A stretch of DNA of 59,951 bases from an uncultured Eubacteriales bacterium (lineage in GTDB: Bacteria; Bacillota; Clostridia; Oscillospirales; Oscillospiraceae): NCBI GenBank assembly GCA_900546515.1, contig URDG01000015.1:1-59951 (forward strand), read 5' to 3'. Below are positions 16,048 through 25,002 of this stretch, one piece after another (within the stretch, counting starts at the first letter, position 1; the number at the start of each line of letters is the position of its first letter). A model generated the notes under the pieces. It saw only the letters and a program-made list of their open reading frames with translations. It was not told where the DNA came from and did not search any database. A program made the position numbers and the translations under genes.

Positions 16048-16773
16048 TCACGCGCCGAAGAGATTGAGTATGCCGCTTATGCCGACTCCGGCGTAAACTA
16101 TGTTCTTCAGACGCCGGCCGTCCACCTTGTCGACGATCTTGTTGGCGAGCACAAAGCCTATGCTTATTGCGGCAATGCCGACAAGAATATACGGGATGTG
16201 CGCCGCGACTATTATGCCGTTGCGGATGCGCAGGTAGGTGCTGAGGATGAGGTTGAGCATAAAAAGCATTTCGGTCGTGCCGAGAAATTCCTCCTTGCTG
16301 TCGGTATGCGCCATGTAATATATCACCATCAGCGGGCCGCCGACTGAGAAAAGGCCGCTGCACGCGCCGGAGAATATGATAGCCGCGATACTCACAGGCA
16401 CGGGCCATTTTTTGACGGAGGACTTTTTGTCTAGGAAAAAGTGGTACAGCGTGATAAGAATGAGGAACGCGCCGAACAGACGCTTCAGAAGTACCTGATC
16501 CACCATCGGCGAGAAATATATTGCCGTCGCGGAGACGGCGGCATACAGAATGACCGGCGGGATGACGTTTTTCATGCGGATATGCTTGCGGTAGCGGATG
16601 ACCATCAGCACGATGAGCGCCATGCTGATAAGCCCGGCGATACCGGCTGACTGGCTTATGCTGAAAAAGTACGGCAGGATGATCATCATTATAACGCCCG
16701 CACCAAAGCCGCACACGCCCTGTGCAATGCCGGAAATAACTGCAAATATGAAAATTACTATGTACTCTGCCAT
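16048..16773 (-). CDS. TauE/SafE family membrane permease
   Basis: The 241-residue protein with about eight hydrophobic segments has the family's repeated halves, each opening with a glycine-rich helix: GIAQGVCGFGAGVIMMIILP near 14-33 and GACSGLFSVGGPLMVIYYM near 130-150. Members export sulfite or organosulfonates or import related anions; the substrate here is unknown. ATG at 16773 was chosen because GGGGAGC lies just before it. Single gene, divergent from spoIIE. Confidence 0.88.
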   Translation of the reverse strand: MAEYIVIFIFAVISGIAQGVCGFGAGVIMMIILPYFFSISQSAGIAGLISMALIVLMVIRYRKHIRMKNVIPPVILYAAVSATAIYFSPMVDQVLLKRLFGAFLILITLYHFFLDKKSSVKKWPVPVSIAAIIFSGACSGLFSVGGPLMVIYYMAHTDSKEEFLGTTEMLFMLNLILSTYLRIRNGIIVAAHIPYILVGIAAISIGFVLANKIVDKVDGRRLKNIVYAGVGISGILNLFGA

Positions 16774-17022
16774 TTCATGCTCCCCAAAAAATAAAATAAT
16801 AATAGTAATATGCAGCAATATTACGCTGACGGGCAACTTTTGTCAAGGCGGCGGACGATAGAGCGGCCGCGGCGCGGTTATAGGCCGCCGTAAAGTCCCA
16901 GTTTATTTTCTCCCATTTCTCAGTCAAAACAAATATTATTTTACAGCGCCTTGCGACAGCCTTCTTTGAATTACATAACTATAATGATTATTAACTTATG
17001 TAAACTAAACGGAGGGCGGTAT

Positions 17023-19353
17023 ATGGAAGTAGGAGAAAAGGGGAAGCTCACTGCACTGAGAGCTTCCGCCGCGGGGCGGAAGATAGACCCGCGTTTTTAC
17101 ATGGCGGCTCGCTGCGCGGTGTTCATGGGAATGGGAATGATGATGTCCTGCGCCCGTGTGCTGCGCACAGGCGCGCCTTTCGGCATGGCGATGGTCGCGT
17201 GCGCTGGGCCGGGGCTCAGCGGGGTGTTCACGCTTATCGGCGCGTCGCTCGGATATGTGCTCAGCGGCGGCGTGGAGTGGGGCATACGCTATATTGCGGC
17301 GGCGGTGCTCGTATATACCATCGCGTTTGTCTTTCAGGAGCTCTCCGTTTATAAGCAGGACTTCTTCATGCCCTCAGCCGCGGGACTTGTTATGGCGCTG
17401 ACCGGTTTTCTCGGGAGCTTTTCCATGAGCGCGGGTACGGTGCCGCTATATGCGGAGCTGTTTCTTGAAACGGCTCTGGCCTTCGGCGGCACATATTTCT
17501 TCAAAGAAGCGCTGTCCAACACCCTGCGCACGACTGAGACGGCCGAGCTGCGGCACAGCGTGTCGTCAATGATAATGGCGGCCTGCGCGCTGATGTCGTT
17601 TGCGCGGGTGGTGATCCTCGGCGCAGTGTCGGTGGGGCGCATCGCCGCGCTGATCCTCGTAATGACCTCGGCGATGAAAGGCGGTATGCTCACCGGCGCT
17701 GCGGTAGGCACGGTACTTGGACTGGCAATGGATCTCACTCAGGACGGCGCACCGTTCTATACGATGGCTTACGCTTTCTCCGGGCTGCTCTCCGGCGTGT
17801 TCGGCAAACATGGCCGCGTAATATTTGTGCTGTCGTTCATTCTCTCAAGCGCGCTGTCCGTTGTCTGCGCGTGGAACGCCGGCACGTATGTAAGCACGCT
17901 TTTTGAGACCTTCTGCGCATGTGTTATTTTCATGCTCCTCCCCTCCGCACTCCTTACCCACATAGGCCTCATGCTCCAGTATGTTGAGCGGGGCAGCGGA
18001 GAATCCGGCCTGCGCCGCTTCGTGGCGGGGCGGGTCAAGAATCTCAGCGAGGCCTATGCGGATCTTTTTGAGACCGTGCGCAGAAATGTGGAGGAGCCGT
18101 ATAACGACGAGAATATCGCCCGCGTTTTCGACCGCGCGGCGGATGAGGTCTGTGTGAAGTGCAAATTCAAGAACCGCTGCTGGAACACGGAATACATGGA
18201 CACGCTCTCAGCCATGAACGACGCCACGCAGGCGATGACGGAGCACGGCACTCTCGGCGTGAGCGATCTGCCCGGCTATTTCCGCGAGCGCTGCGAGGGG
18301 CTGCCGGCCTTCGTCGCGGCGGTGAACGGTGAGTTGCGTGGCCTGTCGTACCGCCGTCAGCTGCGTTCACACCTCAAGGAGAACCGCAGCGTCGCATGGG
18401 AACAGTACAGCGACATAGCGGAGGTGCTGCGCCGCGTGGCGGAGGAGCTTGGCAGCATGAACGGCTCCGATCCGCTGGCCGAGCGGCGGCTCGTGCGCTA
18501 TCTCAAGAGCCTTGACATTGACGCCGACGCTGCGGTCTACCGCGACGGGACAGGGCGCGTGCGCGTGATAATAGAGAGCGGGAGGCTCAGTCCGCTGACA
18601 AGGCACGACGACTATCTTGAAAAGCTCTCGTCAGTCGTCGGCGTGCGGCTGTGCCAGCCGGCGGAGGATGCCGAAGGCAGCTCGCGCCTTACGCTGCTTG
18701 AGGCGGAGCCGCTTGCGGTATCGGTCGGCATCGCGGCGATGAAAAAACGCGGCGAGAAGGTCAGCGGCGACAAGGGGACGTATTTCAAGACCGATGCGGG
18801 TGTGCTGTGCGTGATACTCTCCGACGGAATGGGAACGGGGGACGAGGCGGCAAAGGATAGCTGCGAGGTCGTGGCGATACTTGAAAAATTCCTGCGCTCC
18901 GGCGTCGACCCGGCGGTCGCAATGAAAATACTCAATTCCGTCATGCTGCTCAGAAGCCCGGACAGCTGGGGCTACGCCACTGTAGATTTGATGTGCGTCG
19001 ACCTTTTCACCGGCGACACCTGCTTTTATAAATACGGCGCGGCCCCGTCGTATGTGCGCTCGGGCAAGAGCATAAAACGCATCAAGGGCGAGACGCTGGC
19101 CGCAGGCCTCGGCGGCTGCGACGGGACGGCGCCGGACATCGTGCGCATGCGCCTGCGCCCCGGCTCGACCGCTATCATCGCCTCGGACGGCGTGATCGCC
19201 GGTACCGAGGACGAGTGGATAAAGACGCTTCTTGACAAGGGCTTTGAGGACATGAAGGCTCTTGCGCGTTCCACGCTCAAGGAGGCCGAGAAAATATACG
19301 GGGCGAACGACGACATGACCGTCGTCACCGTGCGCGTGGAGGAGCGGGCATGA
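17023..19353 (+). CDS. spoIIE: Stage II sporulation protein E, PP2C-type phosphatase
   Basis: The 776-residue protein has an N-terminal region of about ten membrane helices (residues 30-325), a central regulatory/oligomerisation domain with a cysteine group (CVKCKFKNRCW near 380-390), and a C-terminal PP2C phosphatase domain (about 570-776). Metal-binding aspartates are in ILSDGMGTGDEA and ANDDMTVV. SpoIIE sits at the asymmetric septum and dephosphorylates SpoIIAA, activating sigma-F in the forespore. ATG at 17023 follows GGAGGG (17011-17016). It shows that the organism carries the sporulation programme. The 249 bp upstream are AT-rich with no certain Spo0A box. Confidence 0.97.
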   Translation: MEVGEKGKLTALRASAAGRKIDPRFYMAARCAVFMGMGMMMSCARVLRTGAPFGMAMVACAGPGLSGVFTLIGASLGYVLSGGVEWGIRYIAAAVLVYTIAFVFQELSVYKQDFFMPSAAGLVMALTGFLGSFSMSAGTVPLYAELFLETALAFGGTYFFKEALSNTLRTTETAELRHSVSSMIMAACALMSFARVVILGAVSVGRIAALILVMTSAMKGGMLTGAAVGTVLGLAMDLTQDGAPFYTMAYAFSGLLSGVFGKHGRVIFVLSFILSSALSVVCAWNAGTYVSTLFETFCACVIFMLLPSALLTHIGLMLQYVERGSGESGLRRFVAGRVKNLSEAYADLFETVRRNVEEPYNDENIARVFDRAADEVCVKCKFKNRCWNTEYMDTLSAMNDATQAMTEHGTLGVSDLPGYFRERCEGLPAFVAAVNGELRGLSYRRQLRSHLKENRSVAWEQYSDIAEVLRRVAEELGSMNGSDPLAERRLVRYLKSLDIDADAAVYRDGTGRVRVIIESGRLSPLTRHDDYLEKLSSVVGVRLCQPAEDAEGSSRLTLLEAEPLAVSVGIAAMKKRGEKVSGDKGTYFKTDAGVLCVILSDGMGTGDEAAKDSCEVVAILEKFLRSGVDPAVAMKILNSVMLLRSPDSWGYATVDLMCVDLFTGDTCFYKYGAAPSYVRSGKSIKRIKGETLAAGLGGCDGTAPDIVRMRLRPGSTAIIASDGVIAGTEDEWIKTLLDKGFEDMKALARSTLKEAEKIYGANDDMTVVTVRVEERA

Positions 19354-19724
19354 TAGACCGGCTTCGGAACGGATTTCTGGGACTTCTGGACGAGCTCTCG
19401 GCGCGCAGGAGCCGGCACCGGGATATAAAAACGCGGGGACGGGAGGTAAACGTGCTGAAAGGACATATGCGCAGCGTGATCGTGGTACATCCTCCGGGCG
19501 AAATATTTCAGGAGGCGGTGTTTGTCCTGCGCGACGACTACTTCCACAAGCCCGGCATAAGCCGCGAGGCGCTTCTGCGTCAGGCGCGCGCCGCGGCGGA
19601 GGAATATACGGCCGGCCTGCATCCGACGCGCGCGCCGCGCAGAAAGGGCGTGACGCTCGTCATTATCTTCGCCGTCATAGCCGCGGCCGCCGTATTCATG
19701 CTCTGCATGGGCGGCGTACTTTGA
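19350..19724 (+). CDS. Small tail-anchored protein coupled to spoIIE, function unknown
   Basis: The 124-residue protein overlaps spoIIE by ATGA. It has a basic N terminus (RLRNGFLGLLDELSARRSRH), a conserved-looking core GHMRSVIVVHPPGEIFQEAVFVLRDDYF, and a single hydrophobic C-terminal segment (about 101-122) preceded by RAPRRKG. That predicts a cytoplasmic domain anchored by its tail. I do not recognise a functional family. Translational coupling to spoIIE suggests a sporulation or septum-related role, but that is inference. Confidence 0.7.
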   Translation: MIDRLRNGFLGLLDELSARRSRHRDIKTRGREVNVLKGHMRSVIVVHPPGEIFQEAVFVLRDDYFHKPGISREALLRQARAAAEEYTAGLHPTRAPRRKGVTLVIIFAVIAAAAVFMLCMGGVL

Positions 19725-19746
19725 AAACTGAACAGTAATAATAGGG

Positions 19747-19774
19747 TCAGGCGTCCGTTCGACGCCTGATTTTA
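19747..19774 (+). terminator. Terminator after the spoIIE pair
   Basis: TCAGGCGTC (19747-19755) pairs with GACGCCTGA (19761-19769), followed by TTTTA. Confidence 0.85.
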
Positions 19775-19798
19775 TTACGTTTTACAGGAATTATCATA

Positions 19799-19827
19799 TT
19801 GACAAGAATGGCTCCGTAGGGTATATT
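19799..19827 (+). promoter_or_regulatory. Promoter of the oxoamine synthase operon
   Basis: TTGACA (19799-19804) and TATATT (19822-19827) are 17 bp apart. Confidence 0.8.
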
Positions 19828-19893
19828 CTGACTATATAGTTAAAATATTTTAATCAAAAAATTAGAATTAATTTTCGGGAGGAGCAGAGAAAC

Positions 19894-21069
19894 ATGGACA
19901 TCTTTGCAAAATGCGATAGCTTTACTCTGGCCAGAAATTACAGAGAGCAGGGGATATACCCGTATTTTCATGCGCTGGAATCGAGACAGGACGTTGAAGT
20001 CATCATGGAGGGCAAGCGGCGCATAATGCTTGGCTCGAACAACTATCTCGGGCTGACGACGCAGCCGGAGATAGTCGAGGCCGGTATAAAGGCCTTTGAG
20101 AGGTATGGCACGGGCTGTTCCGGCTCCCGTTTCCTCAACGGCACGCTTGAAATACACCTCGAGCTTGAGGACGAGCTGGCGCGGTTTGTACACAAGGACG
20201 GTGCAGTCACGTTTTCGACCGGTTTTCAGTCGAATCTCGGCATAATCAGCGCCATAGTAGGCAGGAACGACTATGTGATCTGCGACCGCGAGAACCACGC
20301 CAGCATATACGACGGCTGCAAGCTGTCCTACGGCAAGATGCTGCGCTACAGGCATGCGGATATGGCCGATCTTGAAAAGCAGCTGCAGCGCGTGCCGGAG
20401 GAGAGCGGGACGCTGATCGTCACGGACGGCGTGTTTTCCATGGGCGGCGACATTGCAAAGCTGCCTGAGATAGTTGCTCTTGCAAAAAAGTACGGCGCGC
20501 GTATAATGGTAGACGATGCGCACGGCCTTGGCGTTATCGGCGAGGGAGGCCGCGGCACGGCAAATTATTTCGGCCTTGATGACGAGGTCGATATAATCAT
20601 GGGTACATTCTCAAAATCTCTTGCCAGCCTCGGCGGATATATGGCGGCGAATGAGATCGTGTGCGACTATGTGCGCCACAATTCAAGACCCTTTATCTTC
20701 TCCGCGTCGATCCCGCCCAGCTCCTGCGCCGTGGCTCTGGCTGCGCTGCGGTATCTCGAGGGGCATCCGGAGCTGCCGGAGCGGCTGATGGGGCTTTCGC
20801 GCTATGCGAGGGACGGTCTGAAAAAGCGCGGCCTGCATATCCGCGAATCGCTCACGCCGATCATCCCGATATATACATATCAGGCGGAGAATACGCTCAG
20901 AAAGGCCAAGGAGCTTTACGAGGCGGGCGTGTACGTAAATCCCGTGCTCCCGCCGGCAACAGAACCGTCGGAGTGCCTGCTGCGCACGAGCTATATGGCG
21001 ACGCATACGGAGCCACTGCTCGATGAGGCCATGGATATAATAAAGGAGGTCCTTTGCAAAGATGAATAG
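19894..21069 (+). CDS. Alpha-oxoamine synthase, serine palmitoyltransferase-like
   Basis: This 391-residue PLP enzyme condenses an amino acid with an acyl thioester. The PLP lysine is K241 in GTFSKSLASLGGY, with the stacking histidine H135 (ENHAS) and D207/H210 in DDAHGLG. From memory, GTFSKS, GSRFLNGTLEIH and CSGSRF resemble bacterial serine palmitoyltransferases such as that of Bacteroides more than 2-amino-3-ketobutyrate ligase (GKALGG) or BioF (GKGFG). The next gene is a short-chain reductase overlapping by 8 bp, the expected partner that would reduce a 3-keto product. Glycine C-acetyltransferase or cysteate acyltransferase remain alternatives. AGGAGGAG-type ribosome site; own promoter. 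Confidence 0.85.
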   Translation: MDIFAKCDSFTLARNYREQGIYPYFHALESRQDVEVIMEGKRRIMLGSNNYLGLTTQPEIVEAGIKAFERYGTGCSGSRFLNGTLEIHLELEDELARFVHKDGAVTFSTGFQSNLGIISAIVGRNDYVICDRENHASIYDGCKLSYGKMLRYRHADMADLEKQLQRVPEESGTLIVTDGVFSMGGDIAKLPEIVALAKKYGARIMVDDAHGLGVIGEGGRGTANYFGLDDEVDIIMGTFSKSLASLGGYMAANEIVCDYVRHNSRPFIFSASIPPSSCAVALAALRYLEGHPELPERLMGLSRYARDGLKKRGLHIRESLTPIIPIYTYQAENTLRKAKELYEAGVYVNPVLPPATEPSECLLRTSYMATHTEPLLDEAMDIIKEVLCKDE

Positions 21070-21853
21070 AATTGCGGTGGTGACTGGCGGTAGCGGCGGA
21101 ATAGGCCGCTGCACCGCCGCGGCGCTGAGAGATGCCGGATGCACGGTGTACGAGCTTTCGCGCCGTGAGATAAAGGCGGAGGGCGTGAATCATATCACGG
21201 CCGACGTGACGGACGAAGCGCAGGTGCGCGCGGCGGTGCAGGAGATAACCGAACGCGAGGGCAGGATAGATATTCTCGTAAACAACGCGGGCTTCGGCAT
21301 ATCCGGCGCGGCAGAGCTGACCGACAGCCGGGATTCCCATGCACAGCTGGAGCTCAATCTCTTCGGTATGGACAACATGACGAAGGCCGTGCTGCCCGTC
21401 ATGCGCGCGCAGGGCGGCGGCAGGATAGTGTGCATGAGCTCCATCGCAGGTATCGTGCCGATACCGTTTCAGCTGTGGTACTCCGTGAGCAAGGCGGCGG
21501 TCATAGCATATGTGCTCGCACTGCAAAATGAAGTGCGCCCGTTCAACATAAAGGTCTGCGCGATCATGCCGGGCGATATAGCCTCGGGCTTTACCGACGC
21601 GCGTAAAAAATCCTCTGCGGGCGACGATGTGTACGCCGGGCGCATCGAGCGTTCGGTTGCCGTTATGGAGCACGATGAGCGCACGGGCATGACGCCGGAG
21701 TACGCGGGAAAATTTGTGGCGAAATACGCGCTGAAAAAGAACAGCCGTCCGCTGGTCGCAATGGGGCTGGCCTATAAGGGCGCGGCGATGATCGTAAAGC
21801 TGCTGCCGCGGCGCGCCTCCAACTGGATCGTAGGGAAGATATACGCGAAGTGA
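21062..21853 (+). CDS. Short-chain dehydrogenase/reductase, possible 3-keto-sphinganine reductase-like
   Basis: The 263-residue classical SDR has the cofactor loop TGGSGGIG (8-15), NNAG (74-77), catalytic serine in MSSIAG (126-127) and YSVSK (Y140, K144). The region after TGGSGGIG has SRRE, compatible with NADP preference. The C terminus (LLPRRASNWIVGKIYAK) looks amphipathic and could bind the membrane, as in lipid-reducing SDRs. Coupled translation with the SPT-like gene suggests that it reduces that enzyme's beta-keto product; the substrate is inferred. Confidence 0.85.
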   Translation: MNRIAVVTGGSGGIGRCTAAALRDAGCTVYELSRREIKAEGVNHITADVTDEAQVRAAVQEITEREGRIDILVNNAGFGISGAAELTDSRDSHAQLELNLFGMDNMTKAVLPVMRAQGGGRIVCMSSIAGIVPIPFQLWYSVSKAAVIAYVLALQNEVRPFNIKVCAIMPGDIASGFTDARKKSSAGDDVYAGRIERSVAVMEHDERTGMTPEYAGKFVAKYALKKNSRPLVAMGLAYKGAAMIVKLLPRRASNWIVGKIYAK

Positions 21854-21939
21854 CCGGATACTGCCCGGCGGACGATGAAACAGGTACAAGCCGTATGTAT
21901 GCGGCAGCAGGTGATGATGACCTGTATGGAGGAACCGGC

Positions 21940-22557
21940 ATGAATGATAAGCTGCTGGATTTTGCAATGCGTATTCAGAGCATTGCACAGGCAGGACTTC
22001 AATATGGAAAAGACAAATACGACAGGGAGCGGTATAAGGAGCTCAGGCAGATCGCGGCAGAGATGATCTCAGAGAAAACGTACATTCCGATGGACAGAGT
22101 ATATGACCTTTTCTGCAATGAGACGGGGTATCAGACACCGAAGATAGATACGCGAGCCGCCGTATTCGTAGACGGCAGGATACTTCTTGTTCACGAAAAC
22201 AACGGTACATGGTCGCTGCCCGGCGGCTGGTGCGATGTGGATCAGTCTGTTGCATCCAATACCGTGAAGGAAGTCCGGGAAGAGACGGGATTGACCGTCT
22301 CCGCCGAAAGGCTGATCGCCGTGCAGGATTGGCGGAAGCACAATGTGACGAACTATGCCTATGGGATCATAAAGTTTTTTGTCCTTTGCCGGTATGAAGG
22401 CGGAGAATTTCAGGAAAATACCGAGACGACGGAGACCGCCTTTTTCGGCAGAGATGAGCTGCCTGATGAGCTTGCGGTCGAAAAATGCACGCGGGAGCAG
22501 ATAAAGATGTGCTTTAAGGCGCTCGATGACCCGGAGGCGCCGACGCTGTTTGACTGA
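21940..22557 (+). CDS. NUDIX hydrolase with N-terminal Nudix_N domain
   Basis: The 205-residue protein has an N-terminal helical domain (about 1-60) of the type preceding ADP-ribose pyrophosphatase-like enzymes, then a NUDIX domain. The NUDIX box GGWCDVDQSVASNTVKEVRE continues to EETGL (about residues 95-118), with the usual glutamates. Members cleave nucleoside diphosphates linked to X; the substrate is unknown. ATG at 21940 is preceded by GGAGGA. It follows the SDR by 86 bp, probably on the same transcript, with a terminator after it. Confidence 0.9.
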   Translation: MNDKLLDFAMRIQSIAQAGLQYGKDKYDRERYKELRQIAAEMISEKTYIPMDRVYDLFCNETGYQTPKIDTRAAVFVDGRILLVHENNGTWSLPGGWCDVDQSVASNTVKEVREETGLTVSAERLIAVQDWRKHNVTNYAYGIIKFFVLCRYEGGEFQENTETTETAFFGRDELPDELAVEKCTREQIKMCFKALDDPEAPTLFD

Positions 22558-22605
22558 TACACGCCGGATTCCCGGGCTGCATGGAATACGAATATTGAAA
22601 ACAGA

Positions 22606-22646
22606 CCGCGGGCCGTGCCGTATTGGCATGGTCCGCGGCGTTTTTA
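22606..22646 (+). terminator. Terminator after the NUDIX gene
   Basis: CCGCGGGCCGTGCC pairs with GGCATGGTCCGCGG (G-U pairs allowed; 22606-22619 with 22625-22638), followed by a T run. Confidence 0.9.
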
Positions 22647-22660
22647 TACACTTATGCGTA

Positions 22661-22721
22661 TAATTCCTATTGACATTGTAGGTTAATGGTTTTATAATCA
22701 CTAGCTGAAAGATAGGAATTA
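22661..22721 (+). promoter_or_regulatory. suf promoter with candidate operator
   Basis: TTGACA (22670-22675) and TATAAT (22693-22698) are 17 bp apart. TAATTCCTA (22661-22669) and TAGGAATTA (22713-22721) are perfect inverted copies flanking the promoter. A further TAGG (22680-22683) forms CCTA-N9-TAGG over the -35 box. This could be an operator for an Rrf2/IscR-type regulator, none of which is encoded in the window. Confidence 0.65.
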
Positions 22722-22808
22722 AAAGCGGCAGGGAAAAGCCGCATGGATACCGGCCGCGGCGCGCAGCTGTGAAGGTACGGCCGGACAAAAGAAAGAGGTT
22801 GAAAATAT
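22722..22808 (+). promoter_or_regulatory. Structured leader of the suf operon, class unknown
   Basis: The leader forms GCGGC/GCCGC (22725-22729 with 22738-22742) and CCGGCCG/CGGCCGG (22750-22756 with 22778-22784), separated by GGATA and enclosing a GC-rich loop with CAGCTGTGAAGG. No terminator follows, so any control would act on translation or stability. Some words (GGGAA, CTGTGA) recall cobalamin riboswitches, but the rest of that motif is absent. Confidence 0.45.
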
Positions 22809-23558
22809 ATGAAAAACAAGGAACTTCTTGAGATACGCGGCCTGCATGTCAGCGTCGGCGAAAAGGAGATACTGCACGGTGTCGATCTCATGCTCGGCAC
22901 GGATGAGACGCATGTCCTGATGGGGCCGAACGGCACCGGCAAGTCGACGCTCGGCTACGCCATTACAGGCAATCCTGAGTATGCCGTGACCTCCGGCAGC
23001 ATCATTTTCAACGGCGAGGATATAACCGGCATGCCCGTGAACGAGAGAGCGAAAAAGGGCATTTTTCTCTCGTTCCAGAATCCGCTCGAGGTACCGGGCG
23101 TGACGCTCAGCGCGTTTATAAGAAGCGCGCTCGAACAGAAGACCGGCAAGCGCATGCGCCTGTGGGACTTCAAAAAGAAGCTCGCCGAGATGATGAAGCT
23201 TCTGAACATGGATGAATCCTATGCGGAGCGCGATCTGAACGTCGGCTTTTCCGGCGGCGAGAAAAAGAAGGCGGAGATCCTTCAGATGCTCATGCTCGAG
23301 CCTGAGCTTGCCATTCTTGACGAGACGGACTCCGGCCTTGACGTTGACGCCGTGCGCACCGTGTCAAACGGCGTGCGCATCTTCCGCGAGCGCGTACACG
23401 GTTCGCTGCTCATAATCACCCACAGTACGAGAATACTTGAGGCGCTGACCGTGGACAGGACGCACGTCATGGAAAACGGCGTCATAGTCAGGAACGGCGG
23501 CGCGGAGCTTGTGGACGAGATAAACGAGCACGGTTTTTCAAATGTTCAGGCCGAGTGA
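22809..23558 (+). CDS. sufC: Fe-S cluster assembly ATPase SufC
   Basis: The 249-residue ABC-type ATPase has Walker A GPNGTGKST (near 39), the signature GFSGGEKKKAEIL, Walker B LAILDETDSGLD and the switch histidine in IITHSTR. It pairs with SufB and SufD in the cytosolic scaffold that builds Fe-S clusters. First gene of sufCBDSU. AAAGAGG lies before ATG at 22809. Confidence 0.96.
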   Translation: MKNKELLEIRGLHVSVGEKEILHGVDLMLGTDETHVLMGPNGTGKSTLGYAITGNPEYAVTSGSIIFNGEDITGMPVNERAKKGIFLSFQNPLEVPGVTLSAFIRSALEQKTGKRMRLWDFKKKLAEMMKLLNMDESYAERDLNVGFSGGEKKKAEILQMLMLEPELAILDETDSGLDVDAVRTVSNGVRIFRERVHGSLLIITHSTRILEALTVDRTHVMENGVIVRNGGAELVDEINEHGFSNVQAE

Positions 23559-23579
23559 GCCGGAAGCGGGTGAAAGTCG

Positions 23580-24986
23580 ATGAAAGAAAAAAGCTATGTT
23601 GAGGACATTGACCGCAGCATATATGACATAAGGGACGTCGAAAACGATGCGTACCGCATGAAGGAGGGTCTCACCCCGGAGATAATAGACAAGCTCTCCA
23701 AGGAGAAGGGCGACCCTGTGTGGATGCAGCAGTTCAGGCTGCAATCCCTGCAGATATACAACGAGATGCCCGTACCCGACTGGGGGCCGTCCATCGAGGG
23801 ACTGGATATGGATCACATTGCGACCTATGTCCGCCCCAAGACCTCAATGCAGAACGACTGGAAGAACGTCCCGCAGGATATTAAGGACACTTTCGAGCGC
23901 CTCGGTATACCAGAGGCCGAGCGTAAATCCCTCGCAGGCGTCGGCGCGCAGTATGATTCCGAGCTCGTTTATCACAATGTACGCGAGGAAGTCGCGGCCG
24001 AGGGCGTCGTCTACACCGATATGGAGAGCGCCATGAAGGGCGAGTATGCCGACATGGTGAGAAAATACTTCATGAAGCTCGTCACGCCGCGCGACCATAA
24101 GTTTGCGGCGCTGCACGGCGCGGTATGGTCCGGCGGCTCGTTTGTGTACGTGCCGAAGGGCGTGCATCTGTCGATACCGCTGCAATCCTACTTCCGCCTG
24201 AACGCAAAGGGCGCAGGCCAGTTTGAGCACACGCTCATAATCGTCGACGAGGGCGCGAGCCTGCACTTCATCGAAGGCTGCTCCGCGCCGAAGTACAACG
24301 TGGCAAATCTCCACGCCGGCTGCGTCGAGCTATATGTGAAGAAGAACGCGAAGCTGCGCTACTCGACCATTGAGAACTGGTCGAAAAACATGTACAACCT
24401 CAACACCAAGCGCGCTCTCGTGGAGGAGGGCGGCGTTATCGAATGGGTCTCCGGCTCGTTCGGTTCTCATGTCGGCTGCCTGTACCCGATGAGCATACTC
24501 AAGGGCGATAATTCCCGCATGGAGTTCACCGGCGTTACTTTCGCAGGACACGGCCAGAACCTTGATACCGGCGCAAAGGTCGTGCATGCCGGAAAGAACA
24601 CAAGCTCTTATATGAACACGCGCTCCATAAGCAAGAGCGGCGGTATCAGCACTTTCCGCAGCAGCGTCGTCGTGGAAAAGGGAGCGGCGGGAGCAAAGTC
24701 CTCGGTGTCCTGTCAGTCGCTGATGCTTGATTCCGAGTCGCGCTCTGACACTATCCCCGCAATGGACATCCGCACAAAGGACGCCTCCGTCGGCCATGAA
24801 GCCAAGATAGGCAGCATCAGCAACGAGGCGATATTCTACCTGATGAGCCGCGGCATGAGCGAGGAAGACGCGCGCGCACTGATCGTCAGCGGTTTTGCGG
24901 ACAATGTTTCCAAGGAGCTGCCGGTCGAGTACGCAGTCGAAATGAACAACCTCATCCGTCTTGAGATGAAGGGCAGCATCGGCTGA
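23580..24986 (+). CDS. sufB: Fe-S cluster assembly scaffold SufB
   Basis: The 468-residue protein is full length. It has the SufB N terminus (IRDVENDAYRMKEGLTPEII), the beta-helix core with GASLHFIEGCSAPKYN, and the C-terminal helical part with HEAKIGSISNEAIFYLMSRG that binds SufC. It receives sulfur and iron in the SufBC2D complex. It lies 21 bp after sufC. Confidence 0.96.
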   Translation: MKEKSYVEDIDRSIYDIRDVENDAYRMKEGLTPEIIDKLSKEKGDPVWMQQFRLQSLQIYNEMPVPDWGPSIEGLDMDHIATYVRPKTSMQNDWKNVPQDIKDTFERLGIPEAERKSLAGVGAQYDSELVYHNVREEVAAEGVVYTDMESAMKGEYADMVRKYFMKLVTPRDHKFAALHGAVWSGGSFVYVPKGVHLSIPLQSYFRLNAKGAGQFEHTLIIVDEGASLHFIEGCSAPKYNVANLHAGCVELYVKKNAKLRYSTIENWSKNMYNLNTKRALVEEGGVIEWVSGSFGSHVGCLYPMSILKGDNSRMEFTGVTFAGHGQNLDTGAKVVHAGKNTSSYMNTRSISKSGGISTFRSSVVVEKGAAGAKSSVSCQSLMLDSESRSDTIPAMDIRTKDASVGHEAKIGSISNEAIFYLMSRGMSEEDARALIVSGFADNVSKELPVEYAVEMNNLIRLEMKGSIG

Positions 24987-25002
24987 ACGGGGAGTGAAGA
25001 GC

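Noticed and set aside
22704..22790. Possible cobalamin riboswitch in front of sufC
   Set aside because: GGGAA and CTGTGA are present, but the downstream GCCACTG and AGCCAGGAGACCTGCC-type elements are missing and only 20 nt remain before the start codon.
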